NCBI GenBank assembly: GCA_048013815.1
Contig: CM106586.1
Coordinates: 17,422,001-17,486,000 of the forward strand
Length of the DNA stretch: 64,000 nt
From: Setoptus koraiensis
Lineage: Eukaryota > Arthropoda
Direction of reading: 5' to 3'
Shown here one piece after another: positions 9,782-25,600 of the stretch (the first letter of the stretch is position 1; each line of letters opens with the position of its first letter). The notes below the pieces were generated by a model. It did no database searches. It was not told the origin of the DNA and saw nothing but the letters and a program-made list of their open reading frames with translations. Made by a program: the position numbers and the translations under genes.

Positions 9782-10220
9782 GATGTTGAATCCGTCTTAT
9801 ATGTTATTGATTATAGGTTGTTATTGTAATAATAAATATATTCTTGATATATCATAAATTAGATTATCATGCATGTTACAGTATTTATTGATCGCGTCCT
9901 TGTTTTCACGCATGCGTTTGTAGGCAGAATAACAAACACAAAAGCGCGCGTTTCGAGTTCGAATTTTCGAATTTTTCATTTGAGGATTCGATGAACAAGT
10001 TTCATGTGCTGTTGGTGTGTTTTCGCAAAGACAGGTGTAGCTTCAAACTAAAAACAAGAGATGGAGATTGATAGGATTTTCCATTCGAATCATGTTCTCA
10101 TCCTTTACTTATATCGTTTTCTTTCTTGGTCTGATACCCACCGAACACTAACGTTATCTTATTACTCGATCTAGATTATAGCTTGAACCAGTTGTCAAGT
10201 AAAAACTGTGCCAGTATAGT
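9782..10220. other. Promoter side of the subunit e gene and intergenic DNA
   Basis: Ordinary mixed-composition DNA, the last normal sequence before the A/C tract. It should hold the subunit e promoter. No other gene is seen. Confidence 0.45.
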
Positions 10221-10690
10221 TTGGTAAGATTCTATAATCACCCCACACAAATCACAAACAAAAACACAAAACCAAAGCAAACAACACATCAAAACACAAA
10301 CACAACAAATCACAACAAAGCAAAAAACAAAAACAAATCAAAAACAACAAAACATCAAAACCAAAAAACATCAACACAAACAACAAATCACACACGAAAC
10401 ACAAAACAAATCACACAAACACACACACACCAACAAACCAAAAAACACAATCAAACAAATCACAATCAAAACTCAACAAAAAACAACAACAAACAACAAC
10501 AACACCAACAAACAAACAACATCAAAAAAACCAAAAAACATCATCAACTCAAAAACAACCAAAAACATACCAAGAAAAACAACACAAAAACAACACCACA
10601 CACAACACAAAACAAAACAACAACCAAATCAACAACACACAAAACCAATCAGAACAAACAATCACACCACAAGCACAACAATCAAAAAAC
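10221..10690. other. Transition zone into the A/C-only tract
   Basis: G nearly vanishes at once. T persists for about 450 bases, mostly as isolated ATCA or TCAC words, then becomes rare. The open plus-strand frame across this zone is a consequence of the missing letters, and its translation is Asn/Lys/Gln/Thr only. Confidence 0.8.
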
Positions 10691-13600
10691 CAAAAAACCA
10701 AGAAACACAAAAACAAAACAAAAACAAACAAACAAACAACAAAACAAAAAAAACAACAACAAAAACAACAACAACAAACACAACAACAAAAAAAACAACA
10801 ACAAAAACAAAAAACAAACAAATACAAAACAAAACAACACAAAACAAACAAACACAAAAAAACAAAAACAAACACAACAACAAAAAACACAAACAAACAA
10901 CAAAAAAACAAACAACCAAAAAAACAAAAAACAACAAAAAAAAACAACACAACAAAAAACAACACAAACAAAAAAAACAAAAAAAAAAAAAACAAAAACA
11001 AAAAACAAAAACAACAAAACAAAAAAAACAACAAAAAAAACAACAAAAAAACAACAAAACAACAAACACAACAACAAAAACAACAAAACAACAAAAAACA
11101 AACAAAAACAAAACAACAAAAAACAACAAACAAACAAACAAAAAACAAAACAAACAAACAACAAACAAAAACAACAAAACAAAAAACAACAAACAAAACA
11201 AACCACAAAAAAAAAAAAAAAAACAACAAAACAACAAACAACAAAAAACAACAAAACCAAAAACACAAACAACAACAAAAAACACAAAAAACAAACAACA
11301 AAACAAAAAAACAACAAAACAAAAAACACAACAAAAAAAACACAAACAAACAACAAACAAAAAACAAAAACAACACAACAAAAAACACAAAAACAAACAA
11401 CAAAACACAACAACACAAAACAAAAACAAAACAAAACAACAAAACAACAAACACAAAAACAAACACAAAAAACAACAAAAACAAAACAACAAAACACAAA
11501 CAAAACAAAAAAACAACAAAAAAACAAACACAAACAAAACAACAAACAAAAACAACAAAACACAAACAAAACAAAAACAACACAAAAACAAACACACAAA
11601 CAACAAAAACAACACAAAAAACAAAACAACAACAAAAAACAAAACAACAAACAACAAAAAAACAACACAAAACAAACAAACAAAAACACAAAAAAACAAC
11701 ACAAACAACAAACAACACAACAAAACAAAACAACAACAAAAAAAAAACAACAAAACAAAACAAAAACAACAAAAACAAACAAAAACATAAAACATAAAAC
11801 ATAAAACAAACAAACAACAAAACAAAACACAAACAAACAACAAAACAAAAACAAAACAAAAAAACAAAACAACACAAACAAACAAAACACAAACAAAAAC
11901 AAACACAACAAAACAAACAACAAAACAACAAACACAAAAAAAACAAAAACACAACACAACAAAACACAAAAACAACAAACAAAAAAAAAAAACAACAACA
12001 AAACAACAAAAACAACAAACAACAAAAACAACAAAAACAACAAAAACAACAAAAAAAACAACAACACAACAACAATCAAAACAAACAAACAAACAAAAAA
12101 ACAAAACAAAACACAACACAAACAAAAAAACAAACAAAAAACAAAACACAAACAAACAAACAAAAAAACAACAAAAAAAAACAACAAAACACAAAACAAA
12201 ACAACAAACAAAAAAACAACAACAAAAAAACACAAAAACACAAAACAAAACAACAAACAAAAACAAAACAACAAACAACAACAAAACAAACAAAACACAA
12301 AACAACACAAAAAACAAACAAACAACAACAAAACAACAAACAAAAAAAAACAAAAACACAAAACAACAAAAACAAACAAAAACAACAACAAAAAAACAAA
12401 ACACAACAAAAAAAAACAAAACACAACAAAAACAACAAAACAACACAAAACAAAAAACACAAAACAACAAAACAACAACAAACAACACAAAACAAACAAA
12501 ACAAACAACACAAAAAAAAACACAAAAAACAACAACAACAAAACAAACAACAAAAAACAAAAACAAAACAACAAACAAAAACAAACACAAAACAAAAACA
12601 AACAACAACAAAAAACAAACAAAACACAAAAACAAAAAAACAAACACAAAAAACAAAAAACAACAAAACAACAAAACAAAACAAAACAAACACAAAAAAC
12701 AACAACAAAACAAAACAAACAAAAAAAAACAAAAAACAGCAAACAAAACAAAACACAACAAAAAAAAAAAAAAAAAAAAACAAAACAAAAACAAACAAAA
12801 AACAACAAAAAACAAACAAACAAAAAACAACAAACAACAAAACAACAAAAAAAAACAAAACAACAACAAAACACAAAAAACAAACAAACAAAAACAAAAC
12901 ACAAACACAAAAAAACAAACACAAAACAAAACACACACAAAAAAACAAAAACAAAAAAAAAAAAAAAACAAAAACAAAACAAACAAACCAAACAACAAAA
13001 ACAACACAAACACAAAAAACAAAAAAAAACAAAAACAAACAACAACAAAAAACAAAAACAACAAAAACAAAACAAAACAAACAAAACAACATCAAACAAA
13101 ACAAAAAAACAAAACAAACAAAAACAACAAAACAAAACAACAAAAACAAACACAAAAACAACAAAAAACAAACAACAAACAAAAACAAAAACACAAACAA
13201 AACAAAAACACAAAAAAACAAAACAACAACAAACAAAAACAACAAAAAAAACACAAAAAACACAACAAAACAAAACAACAAAAAACAACAAAACAAAAAC
13301 ACAAACAAAAAACAAAAAAAACACAAAAAAAAAAAAAAACAAAACCAACACAAACAAAACACAACAAAAAACAAACAAAAACAACACAACAAACACAAAA
13401 CAACAAACAAAAACAAACAAAACAAACAACAAACACAAAAACAAAACAAAAAACAAAAACAAAACAAAAAACACAAAACAACAACAAACAACACAAAACA
13501 AAACAAACAACAAAACAAACAACAAAACAAACAAAAAACAAACAAAACAACAAACAAAACAACAAAACAAACAACACAAACACAACAAACAAACACAACA

Positions 13601-16600
13601 AAAACAAAACAACAAAAAAAAAACAACAAAAACAAAAACAAAAACAACAAACAAAAAAAAAAAAAACAAAACACAACAAAAACAACAAAACAACAACACA
13701 AACAAAACAACAAACAACAAAAAACAAAAACAAAATCAACAAAACAAAAAACACAAACAACAAAACAAACAAAACAACAAAAACACAAAAACAAAACAAA
13801 CAAAAAACAAACAACAAACAAAACAAAACACAAAACAAACAACAAACAAACAAAAAAAAACACAAACAAACAAACAACAAAAAAACACAAAAACAACAAA
13901 ACAAACAAAACAAAACAAACACAACAAACAACAAAACAACAACAACAAAAACAACAAACAAAACAAAACAACAAACAACAAAAAACACAAAACAACAAAC
14001 AAACAAAAACAAAAACAAAACAACACAAACAAACACAACACAAAAACAAAACAACAAAAAACACAAACAAACAACACAAAACAAACAAAAAAACAAAAAA
14101 CAACAAAACAAAAACAAAAAAAAACAACAAAACAAAACAAAAACACAAAAAACAAACAACAAAAACAAAAAAAAAAAACAAACAAAAAACAAAAAAAACA
14201 AAAAAAACAAAAAACACAACAACAAAAACAAAAACAAAAACAACAACAAAAACAACAAACAACAAACAACACAAAACAAAACAACAAAACACAAAAACAC
14301 AAAACAAACAAAACAAAAAAACAACAACAAAACAACAAACAAAACAAACAAAACAAAAAACAAACAACAAAAACAACAAAACAACAAAACAAAAACAACA
14401 AAACAACAACAAAACACAAAACACAAAAAACAAACAACAAAAACACAAAACAAAACACAAACAAAAAAACAAACAAACAAAAAACAAACAAAAACAAAAA
14501 CAACAAACACAAAACAAAAACAACAAAACAAAAAAACACAACACAAAACAAAACAACAAAACAACACAAACAAACAAAAACAAAACAAAACAACAAAACA
14601 AAACACAAAAAATCAACAACACAAACAAAACAAACAAAAAACAACAAAAAACAAAAACAAACACCAAAAACAACAACACAAACAAACACAAAAAACAAAA
14701 ACAAAACAAAAACAACAAACAAAACAACAACAAACAACAAAAAACACAAAACACAAACAAAACAAAACACAAACAAAAAACAAACACAAAACAAACAAAC
14801 AAAACAACAAACAAAAAACAAAACAACAAAAACAAAACAAACAAAACAAAAACAAACAAAACAACAACAAACAACAACAAAAAACAACAAACAACACAAA
14901 ACAAAAAAAACAACAAAACAAAAAACAAACAACAACAAAAAAACACAAAAAACAACAAAAAACAAAATCAACAAAACAACAAAAACAACAAACAAAACAA
15001 AAAACAAAAAAAAACAACAACACAAAAAACAAAACAACAAAAAAAAACAAACAACAAAAAACAACAACAAAACAAAACACAAACACAAACAAAAAAACAA
15101 ACAACAAAAACAAAACAAAAACAACAAAACAAACAAACAAACAAACAAAAACAACAAAACAAAAAACACAAAAACAAACAACAAAACAACAAACAAACAA
15201 AAACAACAAAAACAAAACAACAAACAAACAAAACAAAAAAAAAAAAAAAAAAAACAACAAAAACAAACAAAAAAAAAACAAACAAACAAACAACAAAACA
15301 AAACAACAAAACAACAAACAAAAACAAAACAAACAACAAAAAACAAACAAAAAACCAAAAAAAAACAAAAACAAAACAACAACAAAAACAAAAACAAAAA
15401 CAAACAAACAACAAAACAACAAAAAACAAAACAACAAAACAACACAAAACAAAACCAAAAACAAAAAAAAAAACAACAACAAAACAAAACAAAAAACACA
15501 CACAAAAAAAACAAAAAACAACAAAACAAAACAACAAAAACAAACAAAACAACAAAAAAAAACAACAAACAAAAACAACAAAAAACAAACACAAAAAAAA
15601 ACAAAACAAACAACAAAACAAAACAAAAAACAAAAACAACAAACAAAAAAACAAACAAAAACAAACAACAAACAAACAACAAAACAAAAAAAACAAACAC
15701 CAAAAAAACAAACAAACAACAAAACAAAAACAAAAACACACAACAAAAAAACAAACAACAAAAAACAAACACAAAAAACAACCAACAAACCCAAACAAAC
15801 AAACACAAAAACAAACAAACAACAAACAACAAAACAAAACACAAAAAAAAACCACAAAAAACAAAAACAAAAAACAAAAAACAAAAAAAAAAACAAAAAA
15901 ACAAACAACAAAACAAACCACAAAAACCCAACAAAAAAAAACACACAAAAAAAAAAAAAAAAAAACAAAAACACAAAAAAAAAACAAAACAACAAAAACC
16001 AAAAAACAACAAAAAACAAAAAACAAAACAAACAAAAAAACAAAAACAAACAACAAAAAAAAAAAAACAAAACAAAACAAAAAACAACAAACAAAAAAAA
16101 AAACACCAAAACAAACAAACAAACAAACAAACAAAAAACAAACAAAAAACAAACAAAAAAAAACAAACAAAAAATAAAAAAACAACAAACAAAAAACAAA
16201 AACAAAAAACAAACACAAAACAACAAACAAAAAACAAAAAACAAACAAAAACAAAAAAAAAAAAAAAACAAAAAACAACACAAAAACAAACAAAACAAAA
16301 ACAACAACAACAAAAAAAAACAACAAAAACAAACAAAAACAAAAACACAAAAAAACAAAACAACAACAAAAAAAAACAAAAAAACAAAAAAACAAAACAA
16401 AAAAACAAAACAAACAAAACAACAAAAACACAACACAAAAACAAACAAAACAAAAAACAAAACAACAAAAACAAAACAAACAAAAAAACAAACAAACAAA
16501 ACAACAAAAAAACAAAACAAAACAAAAAAAAACAAACAAACAAACAACAAACAAAAAACAAAAAACAACAAAAAACAAACAAAAACACAACAAAACAAAA

Positions 16601-19600
16601 CAAACAAAAAAACACAAAAAACAACAAAAACAAAAAAAACAAACAAAACAACAAAAACAAAACAAAAAACAAACAAACAAAAAAACAAAAAAACATCAAA
16701 AAAAACAACAAAACAAACAAAAACAAAAAACAAAACAACAAAAAAACACACACCAAAAAAAAACAAAACAAAAACAACAAAACAAAAAAACAAAACAAAC
16801 AAAAACAAAAACACAACAAAAAAAAACAAAAAAACACAACAAAAACAAACAAAAAAAAAAAAAAAAAAAAACAACAAACAAAAACAAACCAACAAAAACA
16901 ACACAAAACAAAAACAAACAAAAAAACAAACACAAAAAACAACAAACAAAACAAAAAAAAACAAAACAACAAAAAACAACAAAACAAACAAACAACAAAC
17001 AACAAAAAAAAAAAAAAAAAAACAAAAAACACAAAAACAAACAACAAACAAACAAACAAAAACAAACAAAACAAAAACAAAAAACAAAAAACAAATTCAA
17101 AACAAAAAAACAACAAAACAAAACACAAAACAACAAAACAAAAAAAAACACAAAACAAAAACAACAAAAAACAAACAACAAAAAAACAAAAAAAAACAAA
17201 ACAACAAACAACAAAAACAAAAAACAAACACAAAAACAAAAACAAAAAACAAAAACAAAACAATCAAAAAAAACAAACAAAAAACAAACAAAACAAAAAA
17301 AAAACCACAAACAAAAACAAAAACAAAACAAAAAAAACAAACAAAAAACAAAACACAAACAACAAAAAAAAAAAAAAAACAACAAAAAAAAACAAAAAAC
17401 AAACAAAAAACAAACAAACAAAAACAAAAACAAACAAAAAACAAAAACAAAACACAAAAAGACAAAAAAAAAAAAAAAAACCCAAAAAAAACAAACAAAA
17501 AACAACAAAACAAACAACAAAAAACAACAAAAAAACAAAAACACAACAACAAAAAACAAAAAAAAACAAAACAAACAAAAAAACAAACAAAAAACAAAAC
17601 AAACAACAAAAAAAAACAAAAACAAACAAAAAAACAACAACAAACAACAAAAAAAAACAAACAAAAAAAAAAAAAAAAACAACAAAAAAAACAACAAAAC
17701 AAAAAAAAAAAAAACAACACAAAAAACAAAAACAACAAAAAACAAAAACAAAAAACAAAAAAACAAACAAAACAAAAAAAAACAAAACAAAAAAAACAAC
17801 AAAAAAACAAACAAACAAAAAACAAAAAAAACAAAAAAAAACAAACAAAAACAAAAAACAAAAACAAAAAAAAACAAAAAAACAAAACAAAAAAACACAA
17901 AAACAACAAAAAACAAAAAAAAACAAACAAAAACAACACAAAAAAAAACGAAAAACAAACAAAAAAACAAAACAAAAAACAAAAAAACAAACAAACAAAC
18001 AAAAAACAAAAAACAAAAAAATAAAACAAAAAAAAAAAAAACAAAAAACAACAAAAACAGAACAAACAAAAAACAAAAAAAAAACCACAAACAAAACAAA
18101 AAACAAACAAAAAAAAAAACAAAAAACAAAAGATGAAGAAACAAAAAAAACAAAACACAAAAAACAAACAACACAAAAAAAAACAAAAAACACAAACAAA
18201 AACAACAAAAAAAAAAAACACAACAAAAAAAACAACAAAAAAAAAAAAAACAACAAAAAACAAAACAAAAAACACAAAAAAAAAAAAAAAAAAAAACTAA
18301 AAAAAAACCAAGAAAACAAAAAACAAACACAAAAAAAAAAACAAAAACAAAAACACAAAAAAAACAAAAACAACAAAAAAAACAAACCAAAAAAACAAAC
18401 CAAAAACAAAAAACAAAAAAAACCAACACAAAAACAAAAAAACAAACAACAAAAAACAAAAAAAAAAAAAGGAAAAAACAAAAAAAAAAACCAAAAAAAA
18501 AAAAAAAACAACAAACACAAAAAAAAACAAAAAAACCCCCCAAACAAAAACAAAAAAAACAAAAAAAAACAAACAACACAAACAAAAAAAAACAACAAAA
18601 AACAAAACAACAAAACAACAAATCAAAAAAAAACAAAAAACAAAAAACAAAAAAACAAAAAAAAAAAAACAAAAAAACAAAAAAACAAACAAAAACAAAA
18701 AAACAAAACAAAAACAAAAAACACACAAAAACAAACAAAACAAAAAACAAACAACAAAAAAAAAAAAAAAAAAAACAAAAAACACAAAAACAAACAAAAA
18801 ACAAAAAGAGCAAGGACAGCACACAAAGAACAACACAAACCAAAAAAAACAAACAAAAAAAAAAAAAAAAAACAAAAAAACAAAAAAAAACAAAAAAAAA
18901 CAAACCCAACAAAAAACACAAACAAAAAAACAAAAACACAAAAAAAAAAAAAACACAAAAAAACAAACAAACAACAAAAAAAAAAACAAACAAAAAAACA
19001 AAACAAAAACACACAAAAAAAACTAACAAAAACAAAAACAAAAAAAAACAAAACAAAAACAAAAAAACAAAACAAAAAACAACAAAAACAAAAAAAAAAA
19101 AAAACAAACAAACAAAAAAACAAAAAAAACAAAAATCAAAAACAAAAACAAACAAAAAACACAAAAAAACAAAAAAACAACAAAAAAACAACAAAACAAC
19201 AACAAACAAACAAAAAAAACCAAAAAAACAAAAAAATAAAAAACAAAACAAAACAAAAAAACAAAAACAAAAACAAAACAAAAAAAAAAAAAAAAGACAA
19301 AAATAAAAACAACAAAACAAAACAAAACAAAAAACAAAACAAAACAAAAAACAAAAACAAAAACAAAACAAAAAACAAAACAAACAAAAAAAACAAAACA
19401 AAAACAAAAACAAAAAACAAAAAAAAACAACACAAAAAAACAAACACAAAATAAAAAACCAAAAAAAAAAACACACCAAACAAAACAAAAAAAAACAAAA
19501 AAAAACACAAAAAAACAAAAAAAAACAACACAACAAAAACAAACAAAAAAAAAAAAAAAAAAAAACAAACAAAACAAAAACAAAAACAACAAAACCAACA

Positions 19601-22600
19601 ACAACAAAAACAAAAACAACAAAAACAAAAACAAAAAAAACAAAAAAAACAACAAAAACAAACAAAAAACAAAACAAAACAACAACAACAAAAAAAAAAA
19701 CAAAACAAAACAACAAAACAAAACAACAAACAAAACAAAACAAAAAACAACAAAAACAAAACAACAAAAAAAAAGAAAACAAAAAACAAAAAAACAAAAC
19801 AACCCCAAAAAAAAAAAAACAACAAAAACAAGGCAACAAAAAACAAAAACAAAAACAAAAAACAACAAAACAAACAACAAAACAAAAAAACAAATCAACA
19901 AAAAACAAAAAAAAAAAAAATACAAAAAACAAACAAAAAACAAAAAAAAACAAAAAAACAAAACAAAACAAAAAAACAACAAAACAAACAACAAAACAAA
20001 AAAAAATAAAAAACAACACAAAAAACAAAAAACAAAAACAAAAAACAAAAACAAACAAAAAACAAAACAAAACAACAAACAAAAACAAAAACAAAAAAAC
20101 AAAAAAACAACAAAAAAACAAAAAAACAAAAACAAACAAAAAACAAACAAAAACAAACAAAAAACAAAAACAAAAAAACAAAAAACAAACAAAACAAAAA
20201 CAAAAAAAACCAAAAACAACAAAAAAAACAAAACAAAAAAACAAAAAACAAACAAAAACAAAAAACAACAAAAAAACAAACACAAAACAAACAAACAAAA
20301 ACAAAAAAAAACAAAAAAAAACAAACAAAACAACAAAAAAAAACAACAAAAAAACAAAAACAAAAACAAAACAAAAAAAAACAAAACAAAAAACAACAAA
20401 AACAAACAACAACAAAAAACAAACAACAACAAAAAAAACAAAACAAAACAAAAAAAAAACACAAACAAAAACAACAAAAAAACAAAACAAACAACACAAA
20501 AAAACAAACAACAAAACAAACAAAAAACACAAACAAAACAAAAACAAAAACAAACAAACAAACAAACAAACAAAAAAAAACAACAAACAAAAAAAACAAA
20601 AAAAACAAAAACAAAAACAACAACAAAAAAACAAAAAAACAAACAAACAAACAAAAAAACAAACAACAAAACAAACAAAACAAACAAAAAACAACAAAAC
20701 AAAAAAAAAACAAACCAACCAAAACAACAAAAAAAAAAACAAAAAACAAAAAAAAACAACAAAACAACAAAAAAAACAAACACAAACAACAAACAAAAAA
20801 AAAAAACAAAACAACAAACAAAAAAACAAACAACAGAAAAAAAAACACAAAAAAAAAAAAAAACAAAAAAAAAAACAAACAACAAACAAAAAAAACAACA
20901 AAAACAAAACAAACAACAAACACAACAAAAAAAAACAAACAAAAACAAAAACAACAACAAAAACAAACAAAACAACAAAAAAAAAAACAACAACAACAAA
21001 AACAAAAAACAAAAACAAACAAAAACAACAAAAAACAAAAAAACAAAAAAAAACAACAAAACAAAAAACAACAAAAACAAAAAAAACCAAAAACAACAAC
21101 AAAAAACAACAAACAAAAAAAAAAACAACAACCCAAAAAAAACAAAACAACAAACAAACCAAAAAAACAAAACAAAAAACAAAACAAAAAAACAAACAAC
21201 AACAAAACACAAAAACAAAACAACAAAAACAAAAACAAACAAACAAAAAAAACAAAACAACAACAAAACAAAACACAAAAACAAACAACAAACAACAAAA
21301 ACAACACAAAAACAAACAAAAACAAAAAAAAACAACAAAATCAAACAAAACAAAAAAAACAACAAACAACAAAAACAACAAAAAACAACAAAAAAAAAAA
21401 ACAAAAAAAACAAAAACCAAAAAAAAAAAAAACAACACAACACAAACACAAAACAAACAACAAACAACAAAAACACAACAAAAAAAAACAAAAAACAAAA
21501 AACAAACAAAAAACAAAAAACAACAAACAACAAAAAAAAACAAACAAAACAAAAAACAAACAAAACAAAAAAACAAACAAAAACAACAAAAACAAAACAA
21601 AAACAAAACAACCCACCAAAACACAAACAAAAAAAAAAAAAACAACAAAAAAAACAAAAACAACAAAACAAAACAAAACAAAACAAAGAAACAAAACAAA
21701 AACAAAAAACAAAAACAAAAACAAAAACAAAAACAAAAACAAAAAAAACAAAACAAAAAAAAACAAAAAAACAAAAACAAAAAACAAAAACAAAACAAAA
21801 AAAAAAAACAAAAACAAAAAAACAACAAACAAAACAAAAAAAAACAAACAAAAAACAACAAAAAAAACAACAAAAACAACACAAAAAACAAAAAAAACAA
21901 CAAACAACAAAAACAAAAAAAAACAAAAACAACAAACAAAAACAAACAAAAACAAAAAAAAACCAAAAACACAAAAAACAAAAAAAAAAAAACAAAACAA
22001 AACAAACAACCACAAAAAACAAAAACACACAAAAAACAACAAAAACAAAAACAAAAACAAAAACAAACAACAACAAAAACAACAAAAAAAACAAAACAAA
22101 ACAAACAAAAAAAAACAAAAAACAACAAAAAACAAAAAACAAACAAAAAAACAACAAAAAAACAAACAAAAAACAAAACAACAAAAAAACAAAAACAAAA
22201 AAACAACAAAAAATCAAAAACAACAAACAAAAAAACAAAACAACAAAACAACAAAAAAACAAAAAACAAAACAAAACAAAAAAACAAACAAAAAAACAAA
22301 AAAAAAACAAACAAAAAAACAAACAAAAAAAAAAAAAAAAAACACAACAAAAAACAAACAAACAAAAACAAACAAAACAAAACAAAAACAACAAAAACAA
22401 CACAACCAAAAACAACAAAAAAAAACAAAAACAAAAAAACAAAAACAAACAAAACAAAAACAAAAAACAACAACAAAAAAAACAAAAAAACACAACAAAA
22501 CAAAAACAAAAAAACAACAAACAAAAAAAAACAAACAAACAACAAACAACAAAAAAACCAAAACAAAAACACAAAAAACAAAAACAAAAAACAAACAACC

Positions 22601-25600
22601 AAAAAAAAAAAAACAAAACAAAACAAACAAACTAATAAAAAATAAAAAACAAAACAAAAAACAAACAAAAAAACAACAAACAAAACAAAAAACAAACAAC
22701 AAAACAAAACAAAAAAAAAAAAACAAAAACAACCAAAAAAAAAAAAAAAAAAAACAACAACAACAAAACAAAAAACAACAAAAACAAAAAAAAAAAAAAA
22801 AAAACAAAACAAAAAACAACAAAAACAAACCAACAAAAACAAACAAAAACCAAAACAAAACAAAAACACAAACAAACACAAAAAACAAACAAAAACAAAC
22901 AAAAACACAAAACAACAAACAAACAAAAAACAAAACAAAAAAAAAACAACACCAACAAAAAAAAAAAAAAAAACAAAAACAACCAAAAAAAAACAAACAA
23001 AAAAAAAACAAAACAAAACAAAAAACACAACAAAAAAAAACAAAAAACAAAACAACAAAACAAAACAAAACAAACAAAAAAAAACAAAACAAAACAAAAA
23101 CAAAAACAACCAAAACAACAAACAAAAAAAAAAAAAAAACAAACAAAAACAAACAAAAAACAAACAAAACAAACAAAAACAAAAACAAAAAAACAAACAC
23201 AAACAACAAAAAAAAAAAAAAAACAAACAAAAAAAAACAAACAAAAAAAAAAAAAAAACAAACAAAAACAAAACAAAAACAAAAAAAACAAACAAAAACA
23301 CACAAAAAACACAAACAAAACAAAAACAAACACAAACAAAAACAACAAAAAACAAACAACAAAAAACAAACAAACACACAAAACAAACAAAAACAAAAAA
23401 AAAAACAAAAAACAACACAAAAAAAACAAACAAACAACAAAAACAAAAAACAAACAAAACAACAAAAACAAAAAACAAAAACACAAAACAAAAAAAACAA
23501 AACAACAAAACAAAACAAAAAACAACAACAAAAAACAAAAACAAAACAACAAAACAAAAACAACAAAAAACAACAAAACAAAAAAACAAACACAAAACAA
23601 AACAAACAAACAAAAAAACAAAACAAAAACAAACAAAATAAAACAAAAACAACAAAAAACAAAAACAACAAACAAACAAAAAACAAAAAAACAAAAAAAA
23701 CAACACAAAACAAACAAAAAAACAAAACAAAACAAAACAAAAAACAACAAACAAAAAACACAAAAACAACAAAACAACAAAAACAAACAACAAAAAACAA
23801 AACAAACAAAAAAAAACACAAAACACAACAAAACAACAAAAAAAAAAAAACAAAAACAAACAAAAACAACAAAAACAAAACAAAAAACAAACAAAAACAA
23901 AACAAAAACAAAACAAAAAACAAACAAAACAAAAAACAAAAACAAAACACAAAAACAAAACAACAAAACAACAACACAAAAAAAACACAAAACAAACAAA
24001 AAAACAACAAAAACAAACAAAACAAAAAAAAAAAAACAAACAAACAAAACCCAAAAACCAAAAAAAAAAAAAAAACAACACAAACAAAAAAAACAAAAAC
24101 AACAAAAAAAAAAACAACACCAACAACAACAACAACAAAAAAAAAAACAACAAAACAACAAACAAAAACAAACAAAAAAAAACAACAAAAACAAAAACAA
24201 CAAAAACAAAAACAAAAACAAAACAAAAAAACAAACAAAAAAAAACAAAAACAAACACAACAAAAAAACAAAAAACAAAACAACACAAAAAAAAACCAAC
24301 AAAACAACAAAAAAAAAAAACAAACAAAAAACAAACAAAAACCCAACAACAAAACAAACAACAAAACAACAAAAAAAACAAAAAAAAAAAAAAACAAAAA
24401 AACAAACAAAAAACAAAAAAAACAAACAACAAAACAACAACAAAAAACCAACAAACAAACAAAACAAAAACAAAACAAACAAACAAAAAAAAACATAAAA
24501 CAGAAAACAAACAAACAAACAAAAACAACAAAAAACAAAACAAAATCAAAAAAAAACAAACAAAAAACAAAAAAAAACAAACAAAAAACACACAAAAACA
24601 AAAAAACAAACAAACAAAAACAAAAAAACAAAACAACAAAAAAACAACAAAACAAAAAAACAAAACAAACAAAAAACACAAAAAAACAAACAAAAACAAA
24701 CACAAACAAAACAACAAAACCAAAAACAAAAAAACAAACAACAAACAAAAACAACCAAACAAAAAAACAAACACCCAAACAAAAAAAAACAACAACAAAC
24801 AAAAAACAACAAAACAAACACAAAAAAAAACAAACAAAACAAAACAACAACAAAACAAACAAACAAAAAACAAACACAAACAAACAAAAACAAAACAAAC
24901 AAAAAAACAAAAAAACAAACAACAAACAAAAAAAAACAACAAAAACAAAACAAACAAAAAACAAAAACAAAAAAAAAAAAACACAAAACAAAAAAACACA
25001 AACAAAAAACAAAAAAACAAACACAAAACAAACAAAAAACAAACAAAAACAAAAACAAAAAACAAACAAACAAAACAAACAAAACAAAAACAAAAACAAA
25101 AAAACAAACAAAAAACAAAAACAAAACACAAAACAAAAAAACAAAAAAAAAAAAACAACAAAAAACAACAAAACAAAAACAAAAACAAAAACAACAACAA
25201 AAAACACAACAAAAAAAACAAACACAAAAAACAAAACAAAACAAAAACACAAAACAACAAAAAACCAACAAAAACAACAACAAACAAACTAAAAAAAAAA
25301 AAAAAAAACAAAAAAAAACAAACAAAACAAACAAAACACAAACAAAAAAAAACAAAAAAACAAAAAAAAACACAAAAAACAACAACAACAACAAAAACAA
25401 AAAACAAAAAACAAAAAACAAACAAACAAAAAACAAAAAAAAACAAAAACAACAAAAAACACAAAAAACAACAAAAACAAAAAAAAAATAAACAAACACA
25501 AAAAAAACAAAACAAAAAACAAACACAAAAACAAAAAACAACAAAAAACAAAAAACAAACAAACACAAAAAACAAAAAAACAAACAAAACAAACCACAAA